A stretch of DNA of 64,000 nucleotides from Afipia clevelandensis ATCC 49720 (GCF_000336555.1 NZ_KB375281.1:2050030-2114029), one strand, 5' to 3'; shown: positions 16,852 through 26,795, numbered from the stretch's first letter. Program-made: numbers and translations. Notes: a model not told the origin generated them from the sequence alone.

Positions 16852-18407
16852 GTTTTCTGTCCGATCCGCGCTGGAGCGACGCGCTGACGCGACTGCCTGA
16901 CTATCTTGGCAGCCATGTCCGCGTCAGTCTCGCAGCCATCGCGCTGGGTCTCGCGGTCAGCTTTCCGCTGGCGCTGATGGTGCGGCGGAGGTCGGTGCTG
17001 CGCGACCTCGCGCTTGGGATCGCAAGCGTCGTGCAGACCGTCCCGGGTCTCGCGCTCCTGGCGCTGTTCTATCCGCTGCTGCTGGCGCTAGCAGGCCTCT
17101 CGCTGCAGTGGTTCGGCTACGGATTTTCCGCGTTCGGCTTCCTGCCTTCGGTGCTCGCGCTGGCGCTCTACAGCATGCTCCCGGTGTTGCGAAACACCAT
17201 CACGGGCCTGCAGGGCATCGACCCCGCAATTCTGGAAGCCGCAGAAGGCGTCGGCATGACGCCGCAGCAATCCCTGATGATGGTCGAACTGCCGCTTGCG
17301 CTGCCGGTGATCATGGCGGGAATTCGGACCGCCGCCGTCTGGGTGATCGGCACCGCCACGCTCTCGACGCCGATCGGCCAGACCAGCCTCGGCAACTACA
17401 TCTTCGCCGGATTGCAGACCCAGAACTGGGTGTTCGTGCTATTCGGCTGCGCGGCAGCGGCTGCGCTGGCGCTGATCGTGGATCAATTGCTCGCCCTGAT
17501 CGAAAATGGCCTGCGACTGCGCAGCCGGGCACGCATCGCCCTCGGCTGTCTCGGCCTCATTGCGCTGGTCGCCGCCACGCTGACACCGTCCATGGCGCGT
17601 ACAAAAACAGCTTATGTCGTCGGCGCAAAAACATTTACAGAGCAATACATCCTTTCATCGCTGATCGCGCAGCGGCTGCAGGCGGCCGGGCTCACGGCGT
17701 CGCGGCGCGAGGGGCTTGGCTCGAACGTGATTTTTGAAGCCCTCGTCTCAGGCGACATCGACGTCTACGTCGACTATTCCGGTACGCTGTGGGTCAATCA
17801 GTTCAAGCACACCGGCATTGCGCCGCGTAAGGAATTGCTCAACGCGCTGGCCGCCGAACTGAAAGACAAATACGGCATCGCCCTGCTCGGCGAACTCGGC
17901 TTCGAGAATGCCTATGCGCTGGTGATGCCGCGCAAGAAAGCCGGTGAACTCGGCATCCGCACCATCGCCGATCTTGCGCCGCGCGCCTCGGCGCTTTCGA
18001 TTGCGGGCGATTATGAGTTTTTCTCGCGTCCGGAGTGGGCGTCGATCAAGCAGGCCTACAATCTGTCGTTCCGCCTACAGCGCCAGATGCAGGCGGATTT
18101 CATGTATGCCGCTGTGGCGTCCGGCGAAGCCGACGTGATCGCGGGCTACACCAGCGATGGGCTGATCGCGAAGTACGACCTCGTGACGCTCGGTGATCCG
18201 AAAAGCGCGATCCCGCCCTATGATGCCGTCGTCTTGATCTCACCGAAGCGTGCTAACGACACCAGGCTGCGCGACGCCTTGCAGCCGCTGCTCGGCAAAA
18301 TCAGCATCGAGGCGATGCGCGAGGCCAATCTACGCGCGGCCGGCGGCAACGGCGACAGCTCGCCGGACAGCGTTGCCCGATGGCTATGGGACAGAGTTTC
18401 GCGCTAG
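16848..18407 (+). CDS. Fused ABC permease/substrate-binding protein, osmoprotectant uptake
   Basis: This 519-residue protein joins two transporter parts. Residues about 1-225 form the inner-membrane permease with six or so helices and the coupling motif EAAEGVGMTPQQSLMMVELPLALP. After a further helix (about 228-248), residues 255-515 form an OpuAC/OpuBC-type binding domain (VGAKTFTEQYILSSLIAQRL is its start). Such permease-binding fusions tether the receptor at the membrane and are known in glycine betaine/choline/carnitine systems. With the ATPase gene it makes a complete two-gene importer. The aromatic cage residues that would name the ligand cannot be assigned by eye. Its stop overlaps the convergent phosphotransferase gene by 4 bases. 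Confidence 0.9.
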   Translation: MSFLSDPRWSDALTRLPDYLGSHVRVSLAAIALGLAVSFPLALMVRRRSVLRDLALGIASVVQTVPGLALLALFYPLLLALAGLSLQWFGYGFSAFGFLPSVLALALYSMLPVLRNTITGLQGIDPAILEAAEGVGMTPQQSLMMVELPLALPVIMAGIRTAAVWVIGTATLSTPIGQTSLGNYIFAGLQTQNWVFVLFGCAAAAALALIVDQLLALIENGLRLRSRARIALGCLGLIALVAATLTPSMARTKTAYVVGAKTFTEQYILSSLIAQRLQAAGLTASRREGLGSNVIFEALVSGDIDVYVDYSGTLWVNQFKHTGIAPRKELLNALAAELKDKYGIALLGELGFENAYALVMPRKKAGELGIRTIADLAPRASALSIAGDYEFFSRPEWASIKQAYNLSFRLQRQMQADFMYAAVASGEADVIAGYTSDGLIAKYDLVTLGDPKSAIPPYDAVVLISPKRANDTRLRDALQPLLGKISIEAMREANLRAAGGNGDSSPDSVARWLWDRVSR

Positions 18408-20137
18408 AGATTCTTCACAAAACCTGCGTCGATCAGCAAACGATTGAACCGCTTCGCTTCTGCGCCATCCTTGCAGGCATAGAACAGGCCCTTGCAGCGG
18501 AGCATGATCTTCTTCTGCTCGGCGAATGTGGAATCGAGAGGGATGCCCGCCGCATCCTGAACCGCAAGCGGCAGATAGGCCGCATCCAGCGTCTCCAGCG
18601 CCAGCGACATGTCCGGCCTGTAGTTCAGCGCGTCGATTGCGTAGTAGGTTTTGTAGTAGCGCAGATCGTGGGTCATGATCCGGTTGGCCAGCGACTCCTG
18701 CGGCAATTTCGGCTCCAGCAGCTTCTGCGAGATCGCGGGCTGGTGATCGCCGAAGCGCACCAGCAGGAACGGATCGTTCGGGTGATCCGCTTTCAGCCGC
18801 GCCACAAAATTCTTGTAATCCGCCGCCGTCATTGCCTGACGGCGAATATACTCATCCACTTCGGCAGTGTTGCCGGGCGCTGTCCAGCCGGGAGGCGTCA
18901 GGTCCGGACGATAGCTCGTGGTCCATGGAAAATGATTGGCTGTGAGATAGACCAGCACGAACAGCGGCTGATCGGCGTTCTTCTCGCGCGCGATCAGTTG
19001 CAGTGCCTGATCGAAATAGAACCGGTCGGGCTGCATGTCCTCGGCGACACCCATGTCCGCCATGTCGATGAAATTCTCGATCCCGGCGGAGGTCTGGAAA
19101 TTGCGCGCGCTGAGGAAATCGCCATAGGTCGGATACAACGAGAAGGTGCGATAACCGCATCGCTGCAGCGCTTGCGGCAGTCCGCGCGAGATCTTGCCCG
19201 CCGCGATCCGCGTCACATAGAACTTGAGCTTGCCGAACGAGCGCGCCGACAGTCCGGTCAGTACATTGAACTCGGTGTACCAGGTCGGGCCGCCGGCGGA
19301 TTCCGCCACGAACGCACGCTGTTTGCCGTCCGCGGACTTGAAGTAGTCACGATAGTTGGCAGGCACCTTGATGCCGGGCGCGGCACTGATATCAAAGCTC
19401 GACTCATCCAGCACCATGATGATGTTCGGCCGCTTCTTCCCCGGCTCGCATTCGGCGAGCGGCGTTGCACGCGCCGAACCGATCAGGTTCGGTGGATCGG
19501 CCTCGATCCAGCCGTTCGATGTCAGATGCGACACCGAGACGACGCCCGAGCGCACAAGGTTTGAAATGTGATTGACGCCCTGGAACGGCTCCCAAGGCTG
19601 CTCGGGATAGATCGCCGAAAGCCCTGTAATCGCGGCAACGCATGCGACCGCACCTGCGGTCGACACCGCGCGGCGGACCCGGAACGGGTCCGAAAGCCAG
19701 ACGGCCCACATCACCGGCACGGCAATGATGGCGAGCATCCACACCTGTGTCTTCAGTTGCGGAAACACCGAGTGCAGGAACGAGACCGTGTCACGGTCGA
19801 TGATCAGGAAATCGAGGAAGGTCAGCGTGAGCTGCGTGATCCCGTACTTGAATTGCGACAGCGTAATCAGGATCACGATCAGGGCCAGCGCCAGCACCGC
19901 GGAGACACCGGGACGCCGCATCACGATCAGGAACAGGAAATTCAGCAGCGCCCATGTCAGCAGCGCGACGGTGTTGGCGAACGGGCCGTACTCGACCGAC
20001 GCAAGCACGCACACCGCCGCAACATGCGTCACCACGATCAGTGCGACGCGCAAAGTCCAAAGCCAGCCACGCGCGCGCAAGCGCGCCCAGATGCTCCGAA
20101 CCCGGTTGAGATCGTTCGATGTCCCGACTGAGGTCAT
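18404..20137 (-). CDS. LTA synthase-family membrane phosphotransferase/sulfatase-like protein
   Basis: The 577 residues start with about five membrane helices (30-175), followed by a large extracytoplasmic alkaline-phosphatase-superfamily domain. The expected metal/nucleophile positions are visible: Glu in VLDESSFD, Thr in the GGPTWYTEFNVLTG segment, and Asp-His in RFGDHQP. This layout matches LtaS/OpgB-type enzymes, which transfer phosphoglycerol (or phosphoethanolamine) from phospholipid to a glycan. In a Gram-negative the likely acceptor is a periplasmic glucan or other envelope glycan (inference). It is a single gene with a candidate Pho-box-like repeat about 160 bp upstream. Simple sulfatase activity is less likely because no Cys/Ser-x-Pro-x-Arg sulfatase motif is seen. 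Confidence 0.82.
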   Translation of the reverse strand: MTSVGTSNDLNRVRSIWARLRARGWLWTLRVALIVVTHVAAVCVLASVEYGPFANTVALLTWALLNFLFLIVMRRPGVSAVLALALIVILITLSQFKYGITQLTLTFLDFLIIDRDTVSFLHSVFPQLKTQVWMLAIIAVPVMWAVWLSDPFRVRRAVSTAGAVACVAAITGLSAIYPEQPWEPFQGVNHISNLVRSGVVSVSHLTSNGWIEADPPNLIGSARATPLAECEPGKKRPNIIMVLDESSFDISAAPGIKVPANYRDYFKSADGKQRAFVAESAGGPTWYTEFNVLTGLSARSFGKLKFYVTRIAAGKISRGLPQALQRCGYRTFSLYPTYGDFLSARNFQTSAGIENFIDMADMGVAEDMQPDRFYFDQALQLIAREKNADQPLFVLVYLTANHFPWTTSYRPDLTPPGWTAPGNTAEVDEYIRRQAMTAADYKNFVARLKADHPNDPFLLVRFGDHQPAISQKLLEPKLPQESLANRIMTHDLRYYKTYYAIDALNYRPDMSLALETLDAAYLPLAVQDAAGIPLDSTFAEQKKIMLRCKGLFYACKDGAEAKRFNRLLIDAGFVKNL

Positions 20138-20296
20138 GATGACGCCCCGTCAGAACGAGACGCATCGGCCGCAACACGCGGCATTGGCGAAGGACAATTC
20201 AGCGGCGGCAACATGGCCTTTGACGCGAATACCAACCCGGCTCTGACGCCCCGCTGGCGAAGGCCAGAAGGCAACCGTGCGGCCGGTCACCGCAAC

Positions 20297-20325
20297 GTGT
20301 CACAAAAGCGTAATCAAATCGTCAT
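20297..20325 (+). promoter_or_regulatory. Pho-box-like triple direct repeat (tentative)
   Basis: Three 7-mers with 4-bp A-rich spacers (11-bp period) are GTGTCAC, GCGTAAT and TCGTCAT. They match the PhoB half-site CTGTCAT at 5, 4 and 5 of 7 positions. The repeat points away from the phosphotransferase gene, which weakens the assignment. Confidence 0.3.
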
Positions 20326-20464
20326 GCAGGGGCAATTCGCCCTTTGGCCGCAGGCGTCGTTCAGCTCGCGTTCAAACTGGCAGGCCCTCGCAAAGCAAGC
20401 CCGCCATTGCTGCGAAGCAACATAAGAAACGAGAATCCCGGCGCTTCTGGCAAACCCACAAATG

Positions 20465-20492
20465 AAAAGCGGGACCGCTCGCGCGGCCCCGC
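20465..20492 (-). terminator. ilvC terminator
   Basis: On the minus strand GCGGGGCC and GGTCCCGC form an 8-bp stem (one G-U pair) with an 8-base loop, followed by TTTTCATTT. It begins 26 bases past the ilvC stop. Confidence 0.88.
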
Positions 20493-20518
20493 TTCAGTTG
20501 TCCGTTCGGGAGGAACAA

Positions 20519-21574
<1,056 letters not shown>

Positions 21575-21690
21575 TTATCGAAAGTTTTCGGGTGGATCGG
21601 GCCGGGAGCCCGGATGAATTGCCGCCGTTGTGTAGGGCGGCTGGTGTTACGAGACAAGCCCGTAACCCCCATTTCTGCAGTGCAACTAGA

Positions 21691-22296
21691 TCAAGGCTCC
21701 TTCAGAACGGGGTAAAGCGAGGCCAGCAACAAGAGGGCCATGACGATGTTGAAGACGCGGACCGCGCGGGGCGACTTCACCAGCGCCTGAAGTGAGGTGC
21801 CGAGCAACACCCAGGTCAGCGACGAGCCAAGCCCGATCACGAACAGCAGGATCGAGAGCGCGGCGATATTCAGCGGATAGGCCGCGATGGCGGCATAGGC
21901 GGTAATCGCGCCCACCGCGATCACCCAGCCCTTGACGTTGACCCACTGGAACATTGCCGCCCCGAGGAATGTCATCGGCTTGCCCTCGCCCGCTCCGTCG
22001 GTATCGGCGGGACCTGACAGAGCAATTACGATGGCGAGGTAGATCAGGTAGGCCGCTCCGGCATATTTCAGGATCGTGTGCAGCACCGGATAGGCCGCGA
22101 ATACCGCGCCGAGGCCGAGCCCGATCACCGCGACCAGAAACGAGAAGCCGATGGTGACACCCGCGACATGCGGCAGCGTGCGGCGAAACCCGTAATTCAG
22201 GCCGGACGCCATCAGCATGATGTTGTTCGGCCCCGGCGTGAACAGCGCCGCGGCGGCGAAGGCGATGAATGCGATGGCAAGTTGCTGCGAGATCAT
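21691..22296 (-). CDS. LysE/RhtB-family amino acid exporter
   Basis: This 201-residue inner-membrane protein has about six hydrophobic segments and the family motif FTPGPNNIMLMASGLNYGFRR near 20-40, typical of LysE/RhtB efflux proteins for amino acids and homoserine lactones. The start is the ATG at 22296; upstream in-frame TTG codons are inside the preceding gene. It begins 4 bp after the stop of the EamA gene and lies between ilvBH and ilvC, so export of a branched-chain amino acid or related intermediate is a reasonable guess, not shown by sequence. Confidence 0.85.
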   Translation of the reverse strand: MISQQLAIAFIAFAAAALFTPGPNNIMLMASGLNYGFRRTLPHVAGVTIGFSFLVAVIGLGLGAVFAAYPVLHTILKYAGAAYLIYLAIVIALSGPADTDGAGEGKPMTFLGAAMFQWVNVKGWVIAVGAITAYAAIAAYPLNIAALSILLFVIGLGSSLTWVLLGTSLQALVKSPRAVRVFNIVMALLLLASLYPVLKEP

Positions 22297-22300
22297 GACA

Positions 22301-23173
22301 TCAGGCCACTTCAACAAGCGGCGGCGGACGCCGCGACAGCAACATCACGGCGATGCCGAGCACGACCACGATCATGCCGCTCAGGCGTAACGGGCCGAAC
22401 GTCTCGCCGAACACGATGCTCGAAGCACCCGCGCCGAAAAACGGCACCAGCAGCGCGAACGGCACCACCTGCGCGGCGGAATAATTCTGCAGCAAACGCC
22501 CCCATATCCAGTAGCCGAGCGTGGTTCCGAGCAGCGCCAGTGCCAGCACGCTGGCCACGACACCAGAAGAGAGATGGGTCAGAGAATGCCATGTCACGCT
22601 CGGCCCATCGACCAGAAGCAGGAAAGGCACGAGAGGCACCAGCGCCATAAGGCTGATCCAGGCAAACAAACTCAGCATCGGCACATTTTGAGCGCGGCGA
22701 AGGAGCAGGTTCGACAGCGCAAAGCTGACCGGAGCTGTCATTGACAATGCGAATGCGTAAACACTGAAATCGTAACCGACCGTAAAGCAGATCATCAGCA
22801 ATCCGCACATCGCGATCGCGATCCCCAGCACCTGAAGCCGTGTCGGTAACTCGCGCAGGAACAGCGCTGCAAACGCCACCGTGAACAGGGCCTGGCTCTG
22901 CACGATGACGGCGGTCAATCCCGGCGGCACACCGTAAGCCATGCCGTAGGTTTGCGCCAGAAACTGCGCCACCAGCAGCCAGCCGGTTGCTGCGATCAGT
23001 GTCCATGACAAATTTGGGCGTGGCAGGAACAGGCATGGAAGCGCCGTGATGCCGAAACGCAGCGTGGTCATCAGCGTCGCCGACATCTCGTCGATCGCGA
23101 ACCTCGTCAGAACGAAGCCAACGCCCCAGATCACGGCAACAGCGAGCGCCAGCGCAATGTCGATCGGTTTCAT
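22301..23173 (-). CDS. EamA/DMT-superfamily transporter
   Basis: The 290 residues have about ten hydrophobic helices arranged as two EamA repeats (about 8-135 and 145-275), with the repeat landmarks AVIWGVGFVLTRFAIDEM near the start and PFFGAGASSIVFGE in the second half. Family members export amino acids (YdeD/RhtA), purines or other metabolites. It starts 17 bp after ilvH and ends 4 bp before the LysE gene, so it belongs to the branched-chain operon. Substrate cannot be deduced; overflow export of branched-chain products is inferred from position. Confidence 0.85.
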   Translation of the reverse strand: MKPIDIALALAVAVIWGVGFVLTRFAIDEMSATLMTTLRFGITALPCLFLPRPNLSWTLIAATGWLLVAQFLAQTYGMAYGVPPGLTAVIVQSQALFTVAFAALFLRELPTRLQVLGIAIAMCGLLMICFTVGYDFSVYAFALSMTAPVSFALSNLLLRRAQNVPMLSLFAWISLMALVPLVPFLLLVDGPSVTWHSLTHLSSGVVASVLALALLGTTLGYWIWGRLLQNYSAAQVVPFALLVPFFGAGASSIVFGETFGPLRLSGMIVVVLGIAVMLLSRRPPPLVEVA

Positions 23174-23190
23174 GGGACGCGGGCGTGCAG

Positions 23191-23748
23191 TTACATCTTC
23201 TCCGGCCCGCGCGAAATGGCGGCGACGCCGGTGCGCGACACTTCGACCAGACCGAGCGGAACCATCAGGTTGACGAACTGGTCGATCTTGGCGGTGCCGC
23301 CGGTGATCTCGAACACGAAGCTCTCGGTGGTGGCGTCGATCACGCGCGCGCGGAATGCTTCGGACAGGCGAAGCGCTTCCATGCGCAGATCGCCGGTGCC
23401 CCTGACCTTGACCATCGCCAGTTCGCGCTCGATGGCGCGCCCGGTCAGCGTCATATCCACCACGCGATAGACGGGGATCATGCGATCGAGCTGATGCTTG
23501 ATCTGCTGAATGACCATCGGCGTGCCGGTGGTGACAATCGTGATCAGCGACATGTGCTTGGCGTGCTCGGTTTCCGACACCGTGAGACTGTCGATGTTGT
23601 AGCCGCGGCCCGAGAACAGGCCGATCACGCGCGCGAGCACGCCCGGCTCATTCTGCACCAGCACCGACAGGGTGTGCGTCTCGTTCGGGTCGTGACGCTC
23701 CTCCATGAAGTAGGCGGATGCGGGCTGTTCCATTGTTTCTGCTTTCAT
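23191..23748 (-). CDS. ilvH: Acetolactate synthase small (regulatory) subunit
   Basis: The regulatory subunit carries valine feedback to acetolactate synthase and raises its activity. The N-terminal ACT domain begins near residue 27 (THTLSVLVQNEPGVLARVIGLFSGRGYNIDSL is the family signature) and the C-terminal ACT-like domain follows at about 105-180. The ATG at 23748 is used (185 residues); a second ATG five codons on (23733) is possible, and an upstream GTG is less likely. It lies 16 bp below ilvB, so the two subunits are co-expressed under the ilvB attenuator. Confidence 0.95.
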   Translation of the reverse strand: MKAETMEQPASAYFMEERHDPNETHTLSVLVQNEPGVLARVIGLFSGRGYNIDSLTVSETEHAKHMSLITIVTTGTPMVIQQIKHQLDRMIPVYRVVDMTLTGRAIERELAMVKVRGTGDLRMEALRLSEAFRARVIDATTESFVFEITGGTAKIDQFVNLMVPLGLVEVSRTGVAAISRGPEKM

Positions 23749-23764
23749 GATCACACCAGCGCCT

Positions 23765-25543
23765 TTAAACCAGAGCCTTGCCGCCGGCGAATGCCGCAGC
23801 GGTCGCTTCTTCGTTCGCTTCCGCGGGAAGCAGCATTTCGTTATGGGCCTTGCCCGACGGGATCATCGGGAAGCAGTTTTCGAGCGCAGCGACGCGGCAG
23901 TCGAACAGCACGGGCCGCTTGATCTTGATCATCTCGTTGATCGCGCCGTCGAGATCGCGCGGCTTGGTCACCTGCAGCCCGACGCAGCCGAAGGCGTCCG
24001 CGAGCTTGACGAAGTCCGGCAACGCTTCCGAGTATGAATGCGACAACCGGTTTCCATGCAGCAACTGCTGCCATTGGCGCACCATGCCCATGTACTGGTT
24101 GTTCAGGATGAATATCTTGATCGGCAGTTCATATTGAACCGCGCTCGACATTTCCTGCATGGTCATCTGCACCGAGGCATCGCCCGCGATGTCGATCACC
24201 AGCGCATCGGGATGGGCGACCTGTACGCCGAGCGCCGCCGGCAGACCGTAGCCCATGGTCCCGAGACCGCCGGAGGTCATCCAGTGGTGAGGCTTCTCGA
24301 AGCCAAAGAACTGCGCCGCCCACATCTGGTGCTGGCCGACTTCGGTAGTGATGTAGGTGTCCTTGTCTTTGGTGAGTTCAAACAGCCGCTGGATCGCATA
24401 CTGCGGCATGATGATGTCGTCGTTTTTCCTGTAGGCGAGCGAATTGCGCGAACGCCAGCGGCCGATCTCGAACCACCAGGGGTCGATCTTCGGTGCCTTC
24501 GCCTCGGCCTTGAACACCGTCAACAGGTCGGCGAGCACGTTGGCGACGTCGCCGATGATCGGCACGTCGACGCGGATGTTCTTGTTGATCGACGACGGGT
24601 CGATGTCGATGTGAATCTTCTTCGAGTTCGGCGAGAACGCATCGGTACGTCCGGTGATGCGGTCATCGAAACGCGCGCCGACGCACAGCATCACGTCGCA
24701 ATCGTGCATCGCCATGTTGGCTTCGTAGGTGCCGTGCATGCCCAGCATGCCGAGCCAGTTTTTGCCCGATGCCGGATAGGCGCCGAGGCCCATCAGCGTC
24801 GAGGTGATCGGAAAGCCGGTGACCTCGACCAGCTCGCGCAGCAGTTTCGAAGCCTCGGGGCCGGAATTGATCACGCCGCCGCCGCTGTAGATCACCGGAC
24901 GGCGCGCGGACGCGAGCAGCGCCACAGCCTTGCGGATCTGCGTGGCATCGCCCTTCACGCGCGGATTATAGGAAATATGCACGTCAGATTTGCGCGGCGG
25001 ATGATAGGTGCCGGTCGCGAACTGCACGTCCTTCGGCACGTCGACCACCACCGGACCTGGACGGCCGGTGGTCGCGACATAGAACGCTTCGTGCAGCACC
25101 TTCGCCAGATCGTTGACATCACGCACCAGCCAGTTGTGCTTGGTGCAGGGCCGCGTGATGCCGACGGTGTCGCATTCCTGGAACGCGTCATTGCCGATCA
25201 GATGCGTCGGCACCTGCCCGGTGATGCAGACCAGCGGGATCGAATCCATCAGTGCGTCGGTGAGCGGCGTCACCATGTTGGTTGCGCCGGGACCTGAGGT
25301 CACCAGCGCGACGCCCGGCTGGCCGGTGGAGCGCGCGTAGCCCTCCGCCGCGTGGCCTGCTCCCTGCTCGTGACGGACCAGAATGTGCTCGACATCGCTC
25401 TGCTGGAAAATCTCGTCGTAGATCGGAAGCACGGCGCCACCGGGATAACCGAAGATGTGCTTGACCCCGTGGTCCTTGAGCGCGCGCACGATCATCGCCG
25501 CGCCGGTCATCTGGTTGGGGTCGTGAGGCTTGCTGTCACTCAT
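23765..25543 (-). CDS. ilvB: Acetolactate synthase large (catalytic) subunit
   Basis: This thiamine-diphosphate enzyme makes 2-acetolactate and 2-aceto-2-hydroxybutyrate, the entry to valine, leucine and isoleucine. The 592 residues show GYPGGAVLPIYDEI with the catalytic Glu in the VRHEQGAGHAAEGYAR stretch (near 60). The FAD/beta domain and the ThDP-Mg motif GDASVQMTMQEMSSA near 455, followed by NNQYMGMVRQWQ, complete the family pattern. It is the first gene of the ilvB-ilvH-exporter-exporter(-ilvC) group. Upstream lie a promoter, a Leu/Ile/Val leader peptide and a terminator. The name ilvI is equally used for this type. Confidence 0.96.
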   Translation of the reverse strand: MSDSKPHDPNQMTGAAMIVRALKDHGVKHIFGYPGGAVLPIYDEIFQQSDVEHILVRHEQGAGHAAEGYARSTGQPGVALVTSGPGATNMVTPLTDALMDSIPLVCITGQVPTHLIGNDAFQECDTVGITRPCTKHNWLVRDVNDLAKVLHEAFYVATTGRPGPVVVDVPKDVQFATGTYHPPRKSDVHISYNPRVKGDATQIRKAVALLASARRPVIYSGGGVINSGPEASKLLRELVEVTGFPITSTLMGLGAYPASGKNWLGMLGMHGTYEANMAMHDCDVMLCVGARFDDRITGRTDAFSPNSKKIHIDIDPSSINKNIRVDVPIIGDVANVLADLLTVFKAEAKAPKIDPWWFEIGRWRSRNSLAYRKNDDIIMPQYAIQRLFELTKDKDTYITTEVGQHQMWAAQFFGFEKPHHWMTSGGLGTMGYGLPAALGVQVAHPDALVIDIAGDASVQMTMQEMSSAVQYELPIKIFILNNQYMGMVRQWQQLLHGNRLSHSYSEALPDFVKLADAFGCVGLQVTKPRDLDGAINEMIKIKRPVLFDCRVAALENCFPMIPSGKAHNEMLLPAEANEEATAAAFAGGKALV

Positions 25544-25620
25544 GGTTCGCTCCGGGCGCCCGTGGCGCTGTCTACGTCCGTCTTTTGCGCATCGCCCGGA
25601 TGATCCGGGCCGTGCGCGCC

Positions 25621-25735
25621 AATAAAAAAGGGCCCCGAAAGGACCCTGTGCACACCGCTCTGTCGTGGGTAGCCGTCAGCTACCCCCAGCGGTGTGCCGG
25701 GTTACGACGATAATAAGAAGGTCGGTAACTTTATT
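25621..25735 (-). promoter_or_regulatory. ilvB transcription attenuator (pause and terminator hairpins)
   Basis: On the minus strand, GCACACCGCT inside the leader frame can pair with AGCGGTGTGC downstream, enclosing a small GGTAGC/GCTACC hairpin. After this comes a terminator stem GGGTCC-TTTCG-GGGCCC followed by TTTTTTATT (25646-25622), 78 bases before ilvB. Alternative pairing controlled by ribosome stalling in the leader is the classical attenuation design. The pairings were read by eye and not energy-calculated. Confidence 0.82.
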
Positions 25736-25741
25736 GCGCAT
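25676..25741 (-). CDS. ilvB leader peptide (Leu-Leu-Ile-Ile-Val-Val)
   Basis: A 21-codon frame starts at the ATG at 25741 and contains LLIIVV at codons 8-13, two codons each for all three branched-chain amino acids, followed by Thr. It ends in TGA within the first attenuator hairpin. Stalling at any of these codons when a charged tRNA is short would favour the antiterminator and allow ilvB transcription. The frame is too short for ordinary gene finding, and its ribosome binding site is weak. The codon cluster, promoter and terminator together make the call strong. Confidence 0.85.
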   Translation of the reverse strand: MRNKVTDLLIIVVTRHTAGGS

Positions 25742-25772
25742 CTTACGCCGTCATTTTCCAAAGGTTGCGCGG

Positions 25773-25800
25773 GTTATACGGCCCGTTGGGGGAAAGTCAA
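25773..25800 (-). promoter_or_regulatory. ilvB promoter
   Basis: On the minus strand TTGACT (25800-25795) and TATAAC (25778-25773) are separated by 16 bp, a near-consensus housekeeping promoter. Transcription should start near 25766, about 25 bases before the leader ATG. The -35 box covers the miaA stop codon. Confidence 0.75.
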
Positions 25801-26783
25801 GCCCGCGCTGAGGTTCCTGAGCTTACCGGTTTCATCGCATTTGGCGAGAGCGAAAGTTTACGGGTGACCCATTCGCGGGCGGCATCGGGCGCCACCCATT
25901 CGAATTCCGGCAGTTGGTGCCTGAACCAGGTGAACTGCCGCTTGGCGTAATGGCGGGTGTCGATCTGGCCGGTATAGATCGCCTGCTCCAGCGTGACTTC
26001 GCCCGCGAGATAGCGGATCAGCGCCGGGACGCCATGGGCTTTCATGGCGGGCAGCATCGGATCGAGCTTGCGCGCGGCGAGCGCGGCGACTTCATCCAGC
26101 GCGCCCGCGTCCATCATCACCGTGAAACGCTTGTCGATCCGGGCATAAAGGTCCTTGCGGTCCGGCGCGAGGAATATGGCTTTGACGCCGTCCGGTTCGA
26201 GCAGCGGCGGCAGGCCTTCGCTATGCCAATCCGGCAGCGCGCGGCCCGTCGCCTCGATCACCTCCAGTGCGCGTGCGATACGCGCACTGTCGCGAGGTTT
26301 TAGTTTCGCGCCCGACACCGGATCGCGCCGCGCCAGTTCCGCATGCAGGGCCTCGACGCCATCACGCTCCATGCGCGCGCGCACGCTGTCGCGCACATCC
26401 TGCGGGATAGGCGGCACAGCCGACAGGCCCCGCGTCAGCGCCTTGAAATAAAGTCCCGTGCCGCCGATGAAGATCGGCAGACGCGCGGCCGCCCGCGTTT
26501 CGGCCAACGCCGCGGCTGCATCCGTCACCCACGAGCCGGCGGAACAATTGATCGCGGCATCGCAGGTGCCATAGAGCCGGTGCGGGACTCGCGCTTCGTC
26601 CGCAGGCGTCGGACGCGCGGTGATGATCCGCAAATCCCGATAGACCTGCATGGAATCGGTATTGATAACGATGCCGCCGGTGGCCTCCGCCAGCGCGAGC
26701 GCCAGCGCCGACTTGCCGCTGGCCGTCGGCCCTGCGATAAGCACGGCCTTGGCACCGCCCGTCCCGTTTCCGCTATCTTTCAT
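25797..26783 (-). CDS. miaA: tRNA dimethylallyltransferase
   Basis: The enzyme adds an isopentenyl group to A37 of tRNAs reading UNN codons. The 328-residue protein has the P-loop [17 protein letters not shown] (about 18-34), the [12 protein letters not shown] motif, [11 protein letters not shown] near 112 and the C-terminal [12 protein letters not shown] motif typical of MiaA. The start is one of two adjacent ATGs at 26786/26783; a longer frame to 26840 would run across the divergent serB start. The gene is divergent from serB with only 12 bp between start codons, and its stop lies inside the ilvB promoter. Confidence 0.95.
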   Translation of the reverse strand: MKDSGNGTGGAKAVLIAGPTASGKSALALALAEATGGIVINTDSMQVYRDLRIITARPTPADEARVPHRLYGTCDAAINCSAGSWVTDAAAALAETRAAARLPIFIGGTGLYFKALTRGLSAVPPIPQDVRDSVRARMERDGVEALHAELARRDPVSGAKLKPRDSARIARALEVIEATGRALPDWHSEGLPPLLEPDGVKAIFLAPDRKDLYARIDKRFTVMMDAGALDEVAALAARKLDPMLPAMKAHGVPALIRYLAGEVTLEQAIYTGQIDTRHYAKRQFTWFRHQLPEFEWVAPDAAREWVTRKLSLSPNAMKPVSSGTSARA

Positions 26784-26795
26784 CATCGAGCCGTC

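Larger units (their letters stand above)
20138..20518. other. Intergenic region between the LTA-synthase-like gene and ilvC
   Basis: This stretch of 381 bases has no supported gene; short frames in it have no conserved features. It should contain the promoter of the minus-strand phosphotransferase gene, holds the Pho-box-like repeat at 20297-20325 and ends with the ilvC terminator at 20465-20492. Confidence 0.6.
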
